Source: Arthrobacter sp. ISL-48
GTDB taxonomy: Bacteria > Actinomycetota > Actinomycetes > Actinomycetales > Micrococcaceae
NCBI RefSeq assembly: GCF_018613805.1
Contig: NZ_JAGGPL010000009.1
Span: 166,142-230,141 of the forward strand
Reading direction: 5' to 3'
DNA length: 64,000 nucleotides
This document shows, piece by piece, positions 44,359 through 53,513 of the stretch. Within the stretch, counting starts at the first letter, position 1. Each line of letters starts with the position of its first letter. A program made the position numbers and the translations under genes. Below the pieces are notes generated by a model. The model made no database searches and was not told the origin of the DNA. It saw only the letters and a program-made list of their open reading frames with translations.

Positions 44359-45444
44359 TCACACGTTGACGACGGCGGAACATCCGCCTGCGTCGCAGAT
44401 CTTGTACGCGGTGGTGGCCCCGTCTTTGATCTTGTTCACAAAGCTGCCGCTGTTAAGCACGGTCTTTTGCGTTCCGTCAGTCCAGAGGGTGACGCTGGTT
44501 CCAGCGGCACCTGTCCACGTCAAGGCAGTCGTGTTGCTCCCCTTTGAATTGGTGGTGGTGGCCGTCAGCTTGATGGCCGGCGCCGGCACCGGAGGCGGCG
44601 TAGTGGAGGCAGGAGTGAAGGAGAAATCACGGATTACCACGTTCTCAGGCTTCACATGGGCCGGATCGCCGCCGCCACCGCCGGTGACCCAGAGATTGAA
44701 ATGGACTTGTTCCTTGGCAGGCACGGGCACCGTGGATCCTTCAAGAACAGTTCGCTTGAGAAGCGTCCCAACGTAGCCCGCCCCGGCGTAGGTTTCGAAG
44801 GTCAGCCTGCCGGGCTCCCAGACCATTCTGTGCGTGGTGATGGGGCTGGCAGTGACGTCAAAGACTGTGGTGTTGTTCCCCTGCCCTGGGGGCTTGCTGG
44901 CGTCGAACCAGTATCCGTGGCCCTGGGTGACAGGCCAGGATTGGCCGTAGCTGGCGCCACCGCCCCAGGCTGACGCTTCACATAGGTCGATCTCGTTGAA
45001 GCCGGGCTCAGCCAGGGGATCGTACGTGAAGAGGCATCCCCAGACCACTTCCTTTTGCAGCAGACTGAGATTCTTCTCCACCGTGGTGCTGTAGGTCCCA
45101 TAACCGAACCCCTTCCGGGTGGATTGGAACTCTGCGGCCACAGGGGACGCGCCCGTTGGGTTGGTCAGTTTCATAGTGACGTAGCCATTCGCGTTGGGCC
45201 CGCTGACGTTGGCGGCGGCGAACGCCCTGTTGTACTGCGGAGCCCCGCCCCAAAAGCGCTTTTCCCAGTTGAATCCTTTCCAGGCGAAACTCCCCGCCGG
45301 TCCTGGGTTGGGATCCATGGGCGTGGCGTCCGCGGCCTGCGCGGCCGGCACGGACACCAGCATCGCGAGAGCCGCCGCCGCCAACATGGCCAAGGGTCTT
45401 ACGGAGTGGGCGGGAAATAGAACGGATAACCGAAAAGAAGCCAT
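44359..45444 (-). CDS. Secreted GH16-like glucanase/lectin-fold protein with C-terminal Fn3-like domain
   Basis: A 361-residue protein. The signal peptide runs to about residue 37 (MLAAAALAMLVSVPAAQA). The concanavalin-type domain includes WKGFNWEKRFWGGAPQYN, YGTYSTTVEKNLSLLQKEVV and the catalytic-type EIDLCEAS, which fits the ExDxxE active site of GH16. HFNLWVTGGGGG follows. After a Pro-rich linker, the last about 90 residues (IKLTATTTNSKGSNTTALTW and VNKIKDGATTAYKICDAGG) form an Fn3-like domain with two cysteines. The target polysaccharide is not clear. AAGGGGCG precedes the ATG chosen at 45444. Confidence 0.8.
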   Translation of the reverse strand: MASFRLSVLFPAHSVRPLAMLAAAALAMLVSVPAAQAADATPMDPNPGPAGSFAWKGFNWEKRFWGGAPQYNRAFAAANVSGPNANGYVTMKLTNPTGASPVAAEFQSTRKGFGYGTYSTTVEKNLSLLQKEVVWGCLFTYDPLAEPGFNEIDLCEASAWGGGASYGQSWPVTQGHGYWFDASKPPGQGNNTTVFDVTASPITTHRMVWEPGRLTFETYAGAGYVGTLLKRTVLEGSTVPVPAKEQVHFNLWVTGGGGGDPAHVKPENVVIRDFSFTPASTTPPPVPAPAIKLTATTTNSKGSNTTALTWTGAAGTSVTLWTDGTQKTVLNSGSFVNKIKDGATTAYKICDAGGCSAVVNV

Positions 45445-45702
45445 GTGGCGCCCCTTACCTGTGCTCCCAGCGAGCAGCTTTGCGCCCCCAGTGAGCGCAA
45501 CTTGATCATCAGTCACATCTGATACAGAACGCAATAGACTCAACGCCGCTAATTTGTTGCGGAATCACCTCAAGAAATACGCAATATTTGCCAAGCCTCA
45601 AGAACGGCGCAAAGTAATGGCAATTTACTTAATACTCCGAGTCGAGTCTGTAAGCTTCATTCCAATACATCCATTCGGTTTATTCGGCCGCTACATGGCA
45701 CC

Positions 45703-45729
45703 TTGACATGTGGCAGCGGAGCGTAAAAA
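45703..45729 (+). promoter_or_regulatory. Possible promoter of the response-regulator gene
   Basis: TTGACA at 45703-45708 and TAAAAA at 45724-45729 are 15 bp apart, slightly short. The whole gap 45445-45831 is AT-richer than its surroundings and holds the divergent promoters of the GH16-like and response-regulator genes; no gene is seen in it. Confidence 0.35.
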
Positions 45730-45831
45730 CGCGGATGGACGAACGCCTGTTTTGGCCGCATGCAGAGTTGTCAACACTCCAACTTTCGGCGCGCACACAC
45801 TACTGGCTCAAACGGACTATTAGGGGCGCAG

Positions 45832-46662
45832 ATGGTGGAGCGGGGCATTGCTGTAGTTGTTGAGGACGACGATGACGTCAGGGCATCGCTGACGGATATT
45901 TTACTGCAGTCAGGTTTCGCAGTTCATGCAACGACTTCCGGCGTTGAAGGCGTGGAGGCCGTCCGGAGGCATAACCCTGTAGTTGTCACCATGGATGTTG
46001 GCCTGCCGGACTTTGACGGCATTGAGGCGTCACGCAGAATCCGTACATTCAGCGATGCCTATCTCATCATCGTCACGGGACGGGTCGAGGAGGCGGATGC
46101 GCTCATGGGATTCGAGGCCGGCGCCGATGACTACCTCACCAAACCCTTCAGGCCACGGGAACTCCGGGCCCGAATCGCCGCCATGCTTAGGCGGCCCAGA
46201 TCGCTCAACTGGGGGGACGCCGAAAGCGCACCCGGCCCCCGGCCCGGGAAGGGGCACCGCCCCGCGCTTCAGCCGGCCCCTACCCCGGCAACGGTCCCAG
46301 CCCTTGAGAATGCCCGAGAAGTCCAGCCCACGGTTGTTCGCTGCGACTTCGAACACAAGGGATTGACGCTTCATGAGGGGTCCCGGGCCGTAGCTATCAA
46401 CGGCGAGCCATTGGACCTGACCCGGACCCAGTTCGACCTGCTCCTGGTCCTGATGGAAAACGGGCGGCTGGTGCAGACGAAGGCTGACCTGGTCCGCCGG
46501 TTGCGGAATGAACCGTACAGTACCGGCTCCTACGTCAGCACCGGCGAGGAACGTGCCGTTGAGGTCCACCTCGGAAACCTGCGCAAGCGCCTGGGTGACA
46601 GTTCGCGGGCTCCCCGCTGGGTGGAAACGGTCAGGGGCGTCGGTTACCGGATGGCACCGTGA
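45832..46662 (+). CDS. OmpR/PhoB-family response regulator
   Basis: A 276-residue two-domain regulator. The receiver has the acidic pocket EDDDD, phospho-acceptor Asp55 in TMDVGLPDFDG, and the Thr and Lys switch positions in VTGR and TKPF. A long Pro/Gly-rich linker (about residues 125-170) leads to a winged-helix domain with LTRTQFDLLLVLMENGRLV and VRGVGYRMAP. Twelve or so extra residues (PYSTGSYVSTGEE) are inserted before the recognition helix. No full kinase gene is nearby. It is divergent from the GH16-like gene. ATG 45832 is chosen from the receiver-domain boundary. Confidence 0.9.
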   Translation: MVERGIAVVVEDDDDVRASLTDILLQSGFAVHATTSGVEGVEAVRRHNPVVVTMDVGLPDFDGIEASRRIRTFSDAYLIIVTGRVEEADALMGFEAGADDYLTKPFRPRELRARIAAMLRRPRSLNWGDAESAPGPRPGKGHRPALQPAPTPATVPALENAREVQPTVVRCDFEHKGLTLHEGSRAVAINGEPLDLTRTQFDLLLVLMENGRLVQTKADLVRRLRNEPYSTGSYVSTGEERAVEVHLGNLRKRLGDSSRAPRWVETVRGVGYRMAP

Positions 46663-46748
46663 GGGCGGTCGGGCAAGCACATAGCGCTGGGTACTGTTTC
46701 AGCCAGCCCTGCCCTGATACCTTGATTGCCCACCCCTTAGGAGGAGCT

Positions 46749-46940
46749 ATGACCATCAACTCACCCGATGCAATGCCCGACGACGACCCACAGGTGGCCG
46801 CCACGGAGGGCGGCGAGGGCGGCGGCGATGTCCCCGAAGGCCAGGAAGGTGTGGGCATTGGTGCCACTGGGGAGCCGAACACGTTCGAGCCCGAAGAGGA
46901 CCCTGAAGCCTCCGACCCGGAGACTGAAGGCCAACAGTAA
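46749..46940 (+). CDS. Short acidic disordered protein, unknown function
   Basis: A 63-residue protein almost without hydrophobic or basic residues (PDDDPQVAATEGGEGGGDVP and FEPEEDPEASDPETEGQQ). A strong GGAGGAG ribosome site precedes the ATG. It is strongly acidic and probably disordered. It lies 86 bp after the response regulator. It is the fourth and clearest of the short acidic genes in this window. Confidence 0.6.
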   Translation: MTINSPDAMPDDDPQVAATEGGEGGGDVPEGQEGVGIGATGEPNTFEPEEDPEASDPETEGQQ

Positions 46941-47030
46941 AGGGTGGGCGCTGTCCGGTCCAATGCGGTGAACGCCCAAACCTTGCGTCAATCCCTTGTG
47001 TTCTGACTGAGGCGCGTGTCACACTGGTTC

Positions 47031-47058
47031 TCGATACGCATCGACGATACGCATCGAT
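47031..47058 (+). promoter_or_regulatory. Tandem LacI operators before the LacI gene
   Basis: TCGATACGCATCGA (47031-47044) is followed by CGATACGCATCGAT (47045-47058); the cores are 13 bp apart. The same 14-mer recurs at 48185 before the importer operon. Autoregulation by the LacI protein at 47093 is likely. Confidence 0.7.
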
Positions 47059-47092
47059 GCGAAAAGCAACGACGCCGGACGAAGGGTAACCA

Positions 47093-48130
47093 GTGCCTAC
47101 CAGCAAGGATGTGGCGGCCGCGGCCGGCGTTTCCCAGAGCACGGTTTCCTACGTCATGAGCGGCAAGCGGCCCATCTCCGAGAAGACGCGCCTGCGGGTT
47201 GAAGCTGCAATCGAGCAACTGACATACCGGCCGAACGCCGGTGCCCGTGCCCTCGCAAGCCGAAAGTCCCAGGTCATCGGGCTGGTTCTGCCCATTACTC
47301 CCGAAGCGCATCTGGGATCCCTGATGGAGTTCATCGCCGTCATCGCGGCTACCGCCCGGCGCCTCGACCACGATGTCCTCCTTGTCACGGACGAGGAAGG
47401 CAGCCAGGGCCTGGAGCGCGTCGTGGGGCAACAGCTCTGCGACGGATTGATCCTCATGCAGGTTGAAGCGGACGATGAACGGATTCCGGTGGTCCGGAAG
47501 CTTCGGGTTCCAGTGGTTTTCATTGGCATCCCGAATGACTCGGCAGGGCTCAACTGCATCGATGCGGACTTTGCCCGGGCCGGGGAACTGTGTGTTGAGG
47601 AGATGGCGGCCGCCGGCCATACCAGCGGTGTGATCATCGGCTGGCGGCCCCGGCTGGTCGGGAGCAGGCTGAACTATGTCGGCAGGTTCCTCGGCGGGGC
47701 CAACGCTGCCGCGGAAAGGTTGGGAGTGTCGCTGAACCATGTTCCCGCCACCTCGGACCGCCGAAGTATCGAAGCCGCTGTTGATGCCTGCATTGCCGGG
47801 GCGGAGGGGAAACCCGCCTTCGTGTCCCCGGACGTGACAGTTTTGGAGCTCCTTCCCCGGATCCTTCACGAGCGGGGCCTGGAGCCCGGAAAGGATGCCT
47901 CAATAATTGCGGTGGGGCCGACCCCCGACGTGCTGATCGAACTTCAGGAATCCACCGTCCTGGATCTCCAGCCGAGGGAGGTTTCCCGGCGCGCCGTGGA
48001 GATCCTCTTCAGCCTGATGCAGGCAGACCGTCCTGACAAGGACGGACTGCTCGAGCTCATACCGCCGCGGGTGACCCACCGGCACGGCACTGCGGGACCT
48101 ACCGTTCCCGTGACTCAGTCCATCCACTAG
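47093..48130 (+). CDS. LacI-family transcriptional repressor
   Basis: A 345-residue LacI-family regulator with helix-turn-helix SKDVAAAAGVSQSTVSYVMSG; base-contact positions are Gln, Ser and Tyr. The hinge and effector domain (SQVIGLVLPITPEAHLGSLM, IVGRVV-type strands) are close to those of the LacI at 21401, so the two are paralogues. GTG at 47093 is used, with GAAGGG upstream. The three TCGATACGCATCGA sites around this gene make it the likely repressor of the following importer and ThuA/MocA genes. Confidence 0.92.
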   Translation: MPTSKDVAAAAGVSQSTVSYVMSGKRPISEKTRLRVEAAIEQLTYRPNAGARALASRKSQVIGLVLPITPEAHLGSLMEFIAVIAATARRLDHDVLLVTDEEGSQGLERVVGQQLCDGLILMQVEADDERIPVVRKLRVPVVFIGIPNDSAGLNCIDADFARAGELCVEEMAAAGHTSGVIIGWRPRLVGSRLNYVGRFLGGANAAAERLGVSLNHVPATSDRRSIEAAVDACIAGAEGKPAFVSPDVTVLELLPRILHERGLEPGKDASIIAVGPTPDVLIELQESTVLDLQPREVSRRAVEILFSLMQADRPDKDGLLELIPPRVTHRHGTAGPTVPVTQSIH

Positions 48131-48184
48131 ACCCGCCCGGCTCCTGGCCCACCCACAGCCCGGAGTCAGCTATAGAAACCTTCG

Positions 48185-48198
48185 TCGATACGCATCGA
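48185..48198 (+). promoter_or_regulatory. LacI operator before the importer operon
   Basis: TCGATACGCATCGA, identical to the first upstream site, lies 77 bp before the binding-protein gene. It is a near-perfect palindrome around CG. Confidence 0.7.
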
Positions 48199-48275
48199 CT
48201 AAGGCACATACATCCAAAAAACCGATGAAAGGCCGCGGCGAAGCCGCCGCGGTTCCAAGCCCAAAGGACCTGATA

Positions 48276-49511
48276 ATGAAGTCAGCTTTCACAAAACCCA
48301 AGGCCGTCGCCGTCACCATTACCGCGCTTGCGGCGCTTCCCCTGATCCTCTCCGGCTGCGGGGCCAGTCCGGCGCCGGGAGGGGGAGGGTCTGTATCCGA
48401 GCTCTCCGTGGTGGACTATTACAACAACGAACCGGATAAGACGATCATCGGTGACACGCTTGCGGCCTGTGGTTCCCAAGCGGGGGTAACCATCAAGCGG
48501 GAAACGGTGCCCGGGAAGTCCCTCATCGCCAAAGTGCTGCAACAGGCGTCCTCGAAAACCCTGCCCGACGTCCTGATGCTGGACAACCCTGATCTCCAGC
48601 AGATCGCCGGCACCGGAGCCCTGGCACCGCTGACCGACTTCAAGATCAGTACCGACAACTATCCGGAGGGGATCCTGAGCGCCGGCACGTACAAGGACAA
48701 GGTGTACGGCCTGGCACCCACGGTGAACACCATTGCACTCTTCTACAACAAGGACCTGCTCGATCAAGCCGGTGTGACGGCGCCCAAGACCTGGGACGAG
48801 CTCAAGGCGGCAGCGGCAAAACTGACCTCAGGCGGACAGTACGGTCTGGCCTTCGATGCCAACGCGACCTATGAAGGAACCTGGCAGTTCCTGCCGTTTA
48901 TGTGGTCCAACGGCGGGGACGAGAAGAACATTGCCACCGCAGAGACTGCCGAGGCGCTGCAACTCTGGACGGACCTCGTCAAGAGCGGGTCCGTGTCCTC
49001 CTCGGCGCTGAACTGGACCCAGGCGGACGTCAACGACCAGTTCATAGCGGGCAAGGCCGCAATGATGGTCAACGGTCCCTGGCAGATTCCGACGCTGGAC
49101 AAGCAGGCCGCCCTCCACTACGGCGTGGTGAATATCCCGGTCAAGGATTCCAGCAAGACCGCTGTCGGGCCGCTGGGCGGCGAGGTCTGGACCGTGCCGC
49201 AGACAGGCAACAAGGCCAGGCAGGCTAAGGCAGCGGAAGTCGTCGCCTGCATGAACAGCGACGAAAACCAGCTGGCCATGGCGAAGGCCCGCAACACCAT
49301 TCCGTCCAAGTCCACCCTCGCGGCACAGTTCGCCGGTGAGAACCCCAAGCTTGCTTCGTTCACGGAGCTGGTGAAGACCGCCCGTGCCCGCACCGGCCAG
49401 CTCGGCGAGGACTGGCCTGCCCAGGCGACCAAGATCTTCACCGCAATCCAGACCGCACTGACGGATAAGGCCAACCCCGCAGATGCCCTCAAACAAGCCC
49501 AGCAGGGCTAG
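48276..49511 (+). CDS. Sugar ABC importer, substrate-binding lipoprotein
   Basis: A 411-residue CUT1-type binding protein. The signal and lipobox ALPLILSGC anchor it outside the membrane. VYGLAPTVNTIALFYNKDLL, PKTWDELKAAAAKLT and AAMMVNGPWQIP are typical maltose/oligosaccharide binding-protein segments. AAAGGACC precedes the ATG. It heads an operon with two permeases, ThuA and a MocA dehydrogenase; by analogy with ThuEFG/ThuAB the ligand may be trehalose or a similar disaccharide (inference). Confidence 0.9.
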   Translation: MKSAFTKPKAVAVTITALAALPLILSGCGASPAPGGGGSVSELSVVDYYNNEPDKTIIGDTLAACGSQAGVTIKRETVPGKSLIAKVLQQASSKTLPDVLMLDNPDLQQIAGTGALAPLTDFKISTDNYPEGILSAGTYKDKVYGLAPTVNTIALFYNKDLLDQAGVTAPKTWDELKAAAAKLTSGGQYGLAFDANATYEGTWQFLPFMWSNGGDEKNIATAETAEALQLWTDLVKSGSVSSSALNWTQADVNDQFIAGKAAMMVNGPWQIPTLDKQAALHYGVVNIPVKDSSKTAVGPLGGEVWTVPQTGNKARQAKAAEVVACMNSDENQLAMAKARNTIPSKSTLAAQFAGENPKLASFTELVKTARARTGQLGEDWPAQATKIFTAIQTALTDKANPADALKQAQQG

Positions 49512-49523
49512 GGATCGGTCCCC

Positions 49524-50486
49524 ATGTCAGCAACCGTCCAATCGAGACTTCACCTCCCGGTGCCGGAAACAAAAAACGACGCCGGGCTCCGCCGCTCCGG
49601 CTACCGGCGCAGGGAGCGCGTCTACCAGTGGCTGTTCCTTGCCCCTGCGGTGGCCTACCTCGTGCTCTTCTTCGGCTTCCCGGTGGTCAAGAACGTTGCG
49701 ATGAGTTTCCAGGACTACACCACGGGCACGTTCTACACCGGCGAGGCCCCGTGGGTCGGGTTCTCCAACTACGTGACCGTCCTGTCGTCGTCGTTGTTCT
49801 CCACCTCCCTGATTAACACAGCCCTTTTCACGGCGGGCTCCATCGCCGGGCAGTTCGTCCTGGGCCTGGGCCTGGCGGTCTTCTTCAAGCGGAAGTTCCC
49901 ACTCAACGGGATTCTGCGTTCCCTCCTGCTCCTGCCATGGCTGCTGCCGCTGATCGTGTCCAGCGCCGTGTGGCGCTGGATCCTGGACAAGGACAGCGGG
50001 GCGCTGAACAACTTCCTGGAGAGCTTCGGGATCATCAGTACCGGAATCCCATGGCTGACCAGCACGTCGCTGGCCCTGGCCGCAGTTGTCGGGGTCAACA
50101 TCTGGATAGGCATCCCGTTCAACGTGACTGTCCTGTACGGCGGGCTGCAGGACATCCCCGACGAACTGTATGAGGCGGCTTCGTTGGACGGCGCCACCGG
50201 GTGGAGGGCCTTCCGGCACGTCACCTGGCCCATGTTGCGTCCTGTGGTCAGCGTCGTCCTGGTGCTGGGAGTGGTCTACACCCTGAAGGTCCTGGATATC
50301 ATCCTGGGCCTGACCAACGGCGGGCCGGCCAACTCGACCCAGACCATCGCCACCCAGTCGTATGCCCTGTCCTTTCAGAACTTCAAGTTCGGTGAGGGCG
50401 CGGCGATGGGCAACATCCTGGTCCTGATCTCGCTGGTATTCGCGGTTCTGTACCTCCGCGTCAACCGGCGCGCAGTGGACGAGTGA
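49524..50486 (+). CDS. Sugar ABC importer permease (MalF type)
   Basis: A 320-residue permease with six membrane segments and the EAA loop DELYEAASLDGATGWRAFRH. The FQDYTTGTFYTGEAPWVGFS region is the usual MalF-like first external loop. It starts 12 bp after the binding-protein stop. The next permease follows directly. No ATPase gene is present. Confidence 0.92.
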   Translation: MSATVQSRLHLPVPETKNDAGLRRSGYRRRERVYQWLFLAPAVAYLVLFFGFPVVKNVAMSFQDYTTGTFYTGEAPWVGFSNYVTVLSSSLFSTSLINTALFTAGSIAGQFVLGLGLAVFFKRKFPLNGILRSLLLLPWLLPLIVSSAVWRWILDKDSGALNNFLESFGIISTGIPWLTSTSLALAAVVGVNIWIGIPFNVTVLYGGLQDIPDELYEAASLDGATGWRAFRHVTWPMLRPVVSVVLVLGVVYTLKVLDIILGLTNGGPANSTQTIATQSYALSFQNFKFGEGAAMGNILVLISLVFAVLYLRVNRRAVDE

Positions 50487-50494
50487 GGAATTCC

Positions 50495-51403
50495 ATGACC
50501 ACCAATACGCAGCCGAATGCCGCAGCCACGGAGGCCGCCGTGCGAACCGGGCCTGGCCCGCTGACCGCCGTCCGCAGGCAGCGGGGGACCAGGCAGGGCG
50601 GAACCAGGCAGTGGGGGACCACGGCCCTGGCCCTCGTGTTCCTCGCCGTCATGCTTTTCCCGGTCTACTGGATGATCAACGCCTCCCTGCAGCCGAACGG
50701 GACCACGTTGCAGACCTCATGGCTGCCCCTGGCTCCTGACTTCACCGGCTACGCCACGGCCATCAGCCAGCAGGGCCGGAACCTCGGAACTAGCCTGGTG
50801 GTGGCCCTGGGAAGTGTGGTGTTCAGCCTCGCCATCGCAGCGCCCGCCGCCTACGCCCTGGCCTACTTCAAGGTCCGTGGCGCCGGCGTCGTGCTCTTCG
50901 CGATCCTGATCAGCCAGATGATCCCCGGAATCGTGGTGGCCAACGCGCTGTACACGGCCTACAACGACCTTGGACTGCTCAATTCCATTCCCGGGCTCAT
51001 CCTGGCAGATTCCTCGCACGGCATCCCGTTCGCCATCCTCATCGTCAGGGCCTTTATGAACAACATGCCCGCATCTGTCATCGAGGCGGCAAAGGTGGAC
51101 GGCGCAGGCCATCTCAGGGCCTTCTGGTCAATCGTCCTGCCGCTCAGCCGGAACGCGCTCATTACCGCAGGGCTCTTCACGTTCCTGTTCACGTGGAGCG
51201 ACTTCCTCTTTGCGCTCACCCTGACAACCACCGACGACGTCCGTCCCGTGACGCTGGGCATCTTCCAGTACATGGGGGCCTACGTCAACGACTGGAGTTC
51301 GGTCATGGCGACGGCGGTCCTCGCCTCCATCCCCGCCATCATCCTGCTCATCGCTGCGCAGAAGTACGTGGCGGCCGGAACCACCGGCGGCGCCGTCAAG
51401 TGA
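50495..51403 (+). CDS. Sugar ABC importer permease (MalG type)
   Basis: A 302-residue MalG-like permease with six membrane segments and the EAA loop [20 protein letters not shown]. The [12 protein letters not shown] segment is conserved. ATG 50495 with GAGGAA is preferred over the GTG at 50483, which overlaps the upstream gene. A polar N-terminal tail of about 40 residues precedes the first helix. Confidence 0.92.
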   Translation: MTTNTQPNAAATEAAVRTGPGPLTAVRRQRGTRQGGTRQWGTTALALVFLAVMLFPVYWMINASLQPNGTTLQTSWLPLAPDFTGYATAISQQGRNLGTSLVVALGSVVFSLAIAAPAAYALAYFKVRGAGVVLFAILISQMIPGIVVANALYTAYNDLGLLNSIPGLILADSSHGIPFAILIVRAFMNNMPASVIEAAKVDGAGHLRAFWSIVLPLSRNALITAGLFTFLFTWSDFLFALTLTTTDDVRPVTLGIFQYMGAYVNDWSSVMATAVLASIPAIILLIAAQKYVAAGTTGGAVK

Positions 51404-51482
51404 CGCAGACCTGTCCGCAACGCACGCCAGCCCCACCAAAGACCACCAGAACCCGGCAATGCCAGAACCACAAGGAGATGCA

Positions 51483-52277
51483 ATGAGTAACACCGTCCCG
51501 ACCAGGGTCACCGTCTGGAGCGAAAACCGGCACGAGCAGGAACACGAGCACGTGGCCAAGCTCTACCCGCATGGTATGCACGGTGCCGTCAAGGAGGGCA
51601 TCGTGGAAAACCTGGGCGCCGGCGTCGAGGTTCGCACCGCCACCCTTGACGAACCCGAGCACGGCCTCACCGAAGAAGTCCTGGCGAACACGGACGTCCT
51701 GACGTGGTGGGGGCACATGGCCCACGGCGACGTCGACGACGAAATAGTGGAGCGCGTCCACCGCCACGTGCTCTCCGGTATGGGGCTGATCGTGCTGCAC
51801 TCCGGCCACTGGTCCAAGATCTTCACCAAACTCATGGGCACCACGTGCACCCTGCGCTGGCGCAGCGAGCAGGACCGGGAGCTCGTGTGGACAGTGGATC
51901 CCACCCACCCCATTGCCAAGGGCGTGCCACACCCCATCATCATTGATGAGCAGGAAATGTACGGCGAATTCTTCGACATCCCCACACCGGAGGAACTGGT
52001 CTTCATCAGCTCGTTCAGCGGCGGCGAAGTCTTCCGCTCCGGCTGCACCTTCCGCCGCGGCCACGGCAAAATCTTCTTCTTCAGCCCCGGTGACCAGGAC
52101 TACCCGGTGTACCACCACAAGGACATCCGCCGGGTCATCTCCAACGCCGTCCAGTGGGCGGTGACGGACCGGCCGCGCCGCGAACTACCCGAACTGCTGC
52201 GGTACGACACCAATGAGTTCTTCAAGGGCGCCGGGTACCAGGGCGCCACCGCGATCTACGAGGAAACCACCGCATGA
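51483..52277 (+). CDS. thuA: ThuA-family protein
   Basis: A 264-residue protein of the ThuA group, with a class I glutamine-amidotransferase-like fold. Segments include [37 protein letters not shown], the [20 protein letters not shown] region and [18 protein letters not shown]. In rhizobia ThuA and ThuB act in trehalose catabolism through 3-keto sugars. AAGGAG precedes the ATG. It overlaps the next gene, a MocA-family dehydrogenase, by 4 bp, giving a ThuA/ThuB-like pair. The substrate could also be another disaccharide. Confidence 0.85.
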   Translation: MSNTVPTRVTVWSENRHEQEHEHVAKLYPHGMHGAVKEGIVENLGAGVEVRTATLDEPEHGLTEEVLANTDVLTWWGHMAHGDVDDEIVERVHRHVLSGMGLIVLHSGHWSKIFTKLMGTTCTLRWRSEQDRELVWTVDPTHPIAKGVPHPIIIDEQEMYGEFFDIPTPEELVFISSFSGGEVFRSGCTFRRGHGKIFFFSPGDQDYPVYHHKDIRRVISNAVQWAVTDRPRRELPELLRYDTNEFFKGAGYQGATAIYEETTA

Positions 52278-53467
52278 GCCGGCCATTCACAACAATCGAC
52301 GACGACGGCGCCCCCCTGAAAGTGGTGGTGGTCGGCGCCGGGGGCATGGGCCGCGCCTGGCTGGGGGCTGTGGAGGCCTCGCCGCTCGTGGAGCTCGGCG
52401 GCATCGTGGACCTTGACCTGGACGCCGCGCGCGCGGGTGCCGCTTCGGTCGGCAAACCGGACCTCCCGGTGGGGAGGGGAACAGCGCAACTGGCGTCCGA
52501 TGTCGGCGCCCAGGCAGTCATCAACGTTACCGTTCCGGCCGCCCACCACCCTGTGTCCACCGAGGCGCTCTTCGCCGGGCTGCCCGTGCTGGGCGAAAAG
52601 CCCGTGGCCTCCACCGTGGCCCAGGGCCTGAGCCTGGCCGCTGCCGCCGAGCTCACCGGCCAGCTGTTCATGGTCAGCCAGTCGCGCCGGTACAACCGGG
52701 ACCTGTTCGCGGCCAAGGCACTCGCGGGCGGGCTGGGGCGGCTGGGGATCCTGTCAGCGGATTTCTTCAAGGCACCGCACTTCGGCGGTTTCCGGGACCA
52801 GATGGATCACCCGTTGCTGCTGGACATGGCCATCCACCAGTTCGATATGGCCCGTTTCCTCCTGGAGGCTGACCCCGTCTCCGTCTTCTGCGAGGAATAC
52901 AACCCTGCCTGGAGCTGGTACCGGGGTGACGCTGCGGCTGTGGCGTCCTTCGAAATGTCCGGCGGCGAGCGCTTCGTGTTCAACGGAAGCTGGTGCAGCC
53001 CCGGGCAGGAGACCTCCTGGAACGCCGCCTGGCGGCTGGGCGGCGAATACGGGACCGTGCTGTGGGATGGCGACAACCCGCCGACGGCGAGCCTTGCTTC
53101 TGCGGACGCCGCGGCTCTTGCTGCTGTTCCGGCGGATGCCGTCGTCGTGAAGGACCCGGGTTCGGAAGTCCACGGGTCCCTGCGCGAGTTCGTCACGGCA
53201 CTCCGGACGGGGACCCCACCCATGGGCCAGGTACATGACAACATCCTCAGCCTGGCCATGGTGGAGGCTGCGATCGAAAGCGCCGCCACGGGCCGGCGGG
53301 TGCTCATCGGCGCGTTGCTGGAGCGTTCCTACAGGGAGGCGGTCCGCGACGAGAAGCGGCCGGACGTCGCAGCCGTCCTCAACTCGTGGTCCATCGACGG
53401 TTCCTTCTCAGCCGGGGCGGCCCTTGGCACGGCGCCTGCCCCGGCAGTGCCAAGCCCGATCTCCTGA
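52274..53467 (+). CDS. Gfo/Idh/MocA-family sugar dehydrogenase (ThuB-like)
   Basis: A 397-residue NAD(P) dehydrogenase: Rossmann [17 protein letters not shown], then [15 protein letters not shown] with the catalytic EKP lysine. [19 protein letters not shown] carries the conserved His/Asp of the active site. It probably oxidises a sugar hydroxyl to a keto group in cooperation with ThuA. The ATGA overlap implies coupled translation. A 50-residue C-terminal extension with [15 protein letters not shown] is probably flexible. Confidence 0.88.
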   Translation: MSRPFTTIDDDGAPLKVVVVGAGGMGRAWLGAVEASPLVELGGIVDLDLDAARAGAASVGKPDLPVGRGTAQLASDVGAQAVINVTVPAAHHPVSTEALFAGLPVLGEKPVASTVAQGLSLAAAAELTGQLFMVSQSRRYNRDLFAAKALAGGLGRLGILSADFFKAPHFGGFRDQMDHPLLLDMAIHQFDMARFLLEADPVSVFCEEYNPAWSWYRGDAAAVASFEMSGGERFVFNGSWCSPGQETSWNAAWRLGGEYGTVLWDGDNPPTASLASADAAALAAVPADAVVVKDPGSEVHGSLREFVTALRTGTPPMGQVHDNILSLAMVEAAIESAATGRRVLIGALLERSYREAVRDEKRPDVAAVLNSWSIDGSFSAGAALGTAPAPAVPSPIS

Positions 53468-53513
53468 TCCAGAAGTGCCGGTCAGGAATGTCGGGTCAAG
53501 AATAAGGAGGCTC

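Noticed and set aside
47031..47058. Tandem CGATACGCATCG units as the start of a repeat array
   Set aside because: There are only two units and an isolated third before the importer; operators explain them better.
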